From Paraglaciecola mesophila (GTDB taxonomy: Bacteria > Pseudomonadota > Gammaproteobacteria > Enterobacterales > Alteromonadaceae): a stretch of 64,000 nucleotides of DNA. The translations under genes were made by a program, and so were the position numbers. Below, in pieces: positions 63,853 to 64,000 of the stretch. The stretch is taken from NCBI RefSeq assembly GCF_009906955.1, contig NZ_CP047656.1, positions 1,877,501 through 1,941,500 of the forward strand, written 5' to 3'. The notes below the pieces were generated by a model. The model was not told where the DNA came from, did not search any database, and saw nothing but the letters and a program-made list of their open reading frames with translations. Position 1 is the first letter of the stretch, and the number at the start of each line of letters is the position of its first letter.

Positions 63853-64000
63853 CTAAGATTTCGATTGCTTGACCGATAGTTCATGAGAAAAAGCAAACGA
63901 AAACTCACTGCCTTCCCCCACTTTACTTTTGATCCGTAAACGGGAGTTGTGATGATTAAGTACATGCTTAACGATAGATAAGCCCAGACCGGAGCCGCCA
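63853..64000 (-). CDS. phoR: Phosphate regulon sensor kinase PhoR (C-terminal end only)
   Basis: The last 48 codons and TAG are in the window; the gene continues to the right. [17 protein letters not shown] is the G2 ATP-binding box of a histidine kinase in the wording typical of PhoR, followed by [16 protein letters not shown]. Known role: senses phosphate status through Pst/PhoU and phosphorylates PhoB. Its position next to an operon with Pho boxes supports the call. Confidence 0.85.
   Translation of the reverse strand, partial: GGSGLGLSIVKHVLNHHNSRLRIKSKVGEGSEFSFAFSHELSVKQSKS

Noticed and set aside
1..64000. CRISPR arrays, tRNA, rRNA or complete insertion sequences
   Set aside because: No repeat-spacer pattern, no tRNA-like CCA/T-loop signature and no transposase frame was recognised.

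Overview
The window reads as chromosome of a marine gammaproteobacterium of the Alteromonadales (Paraglaciecola, Glaciecola or Alteromonas type). This is inferred from the gene families: PEP-CTERM tails, TonB-dependent receptors of alteromonad type, a DUF3450/ExbB/ExbB/ExbD/TonB/TPR cluster, cytochrome c/FTR1 permease, and moderate to low GC. No rRNA, tRNA, CRISPR or intact insertion sequence was seen.

From 1 to about 44.4 kb lies one large surface-polysaccharide region. The left edge is a partial VanZ-type membrane gene. From 1.8 to 23.8 kb there are glycan assembly and decoration genes: two acyltransferase/SGNH proteins, two closely related pyruvyl transferases, three sulfotransferases of different types, a hexapeptide acetyltransferase, WecG-, GT2- and GT4-type glycosyltransferases, a Wzy-like polymerase and a Wzx-like flippase. 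From 23.9 to 27.3 kb are a PEP-CTERM-like protein and a beta-helix lipoprotein. From 27.8 to 33.2 kb are LapG and LapD (c-di-GMP control of adhesin release), a small secreted protein and an O-antigen ligase/polymerase-like gene. From 33.3 to 38.8 kb is a five-gene export operon on the minus strand (beta-barrel, Wza-like, Wzc-like kinase, CpsB phosphatase, VpsP-like). A WcaJ-type initiating transferase follows at 39.6-41.1 kb, then a GH8 glycosidase translationally coupled to a PEP-CTERM-like gene. Together these predict a Wzx/Wzy-type exopolysaccharide started on undecaprenyl phosphate, probably sulfated, pyruvylated and acylated, with exosortase-type surface proteins. The exosortase itself is not in the window.

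From 44.8 to 64.0 kb the content changes to stress and nutrient acquisition: ahpF and ahpC, a six-gene TonB energising operon (47.3-52.5 kb), a TonB-dependent receptor, a cytochrome c/FTR1 iron permease behind a Fur-like site, a secreted lipase-like protein, a small MITE-like element, a second TonB-dependent receptor with an upstream lipoprotein, and the 3' end of phoR at the right edge.

The most interesting signal is regulatory. Arrays of PhoB-type heptamers stand in front of both the TonB/ExbB/ExbD operon (four half-sites on an 11-bp period, 52574-52613) and the lipoprotein/receptor operon next to phoR (63690-63743). In the second case a -10 hexamer follows the box at exactly 10 bp, the spacing used in E. 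coli pstS. This suggests a phosphate-starvation system in which PhoBR co-induces an outer-membrane receptor, its lipoprotein partner and a dedicated TonB motor. Other notable items are a triple VanZ-repeat protein, mirrored paralogues around the glycan block, a 22-bp degenerate tandem repeat and a three-copy heptamer inside the flippase gene.
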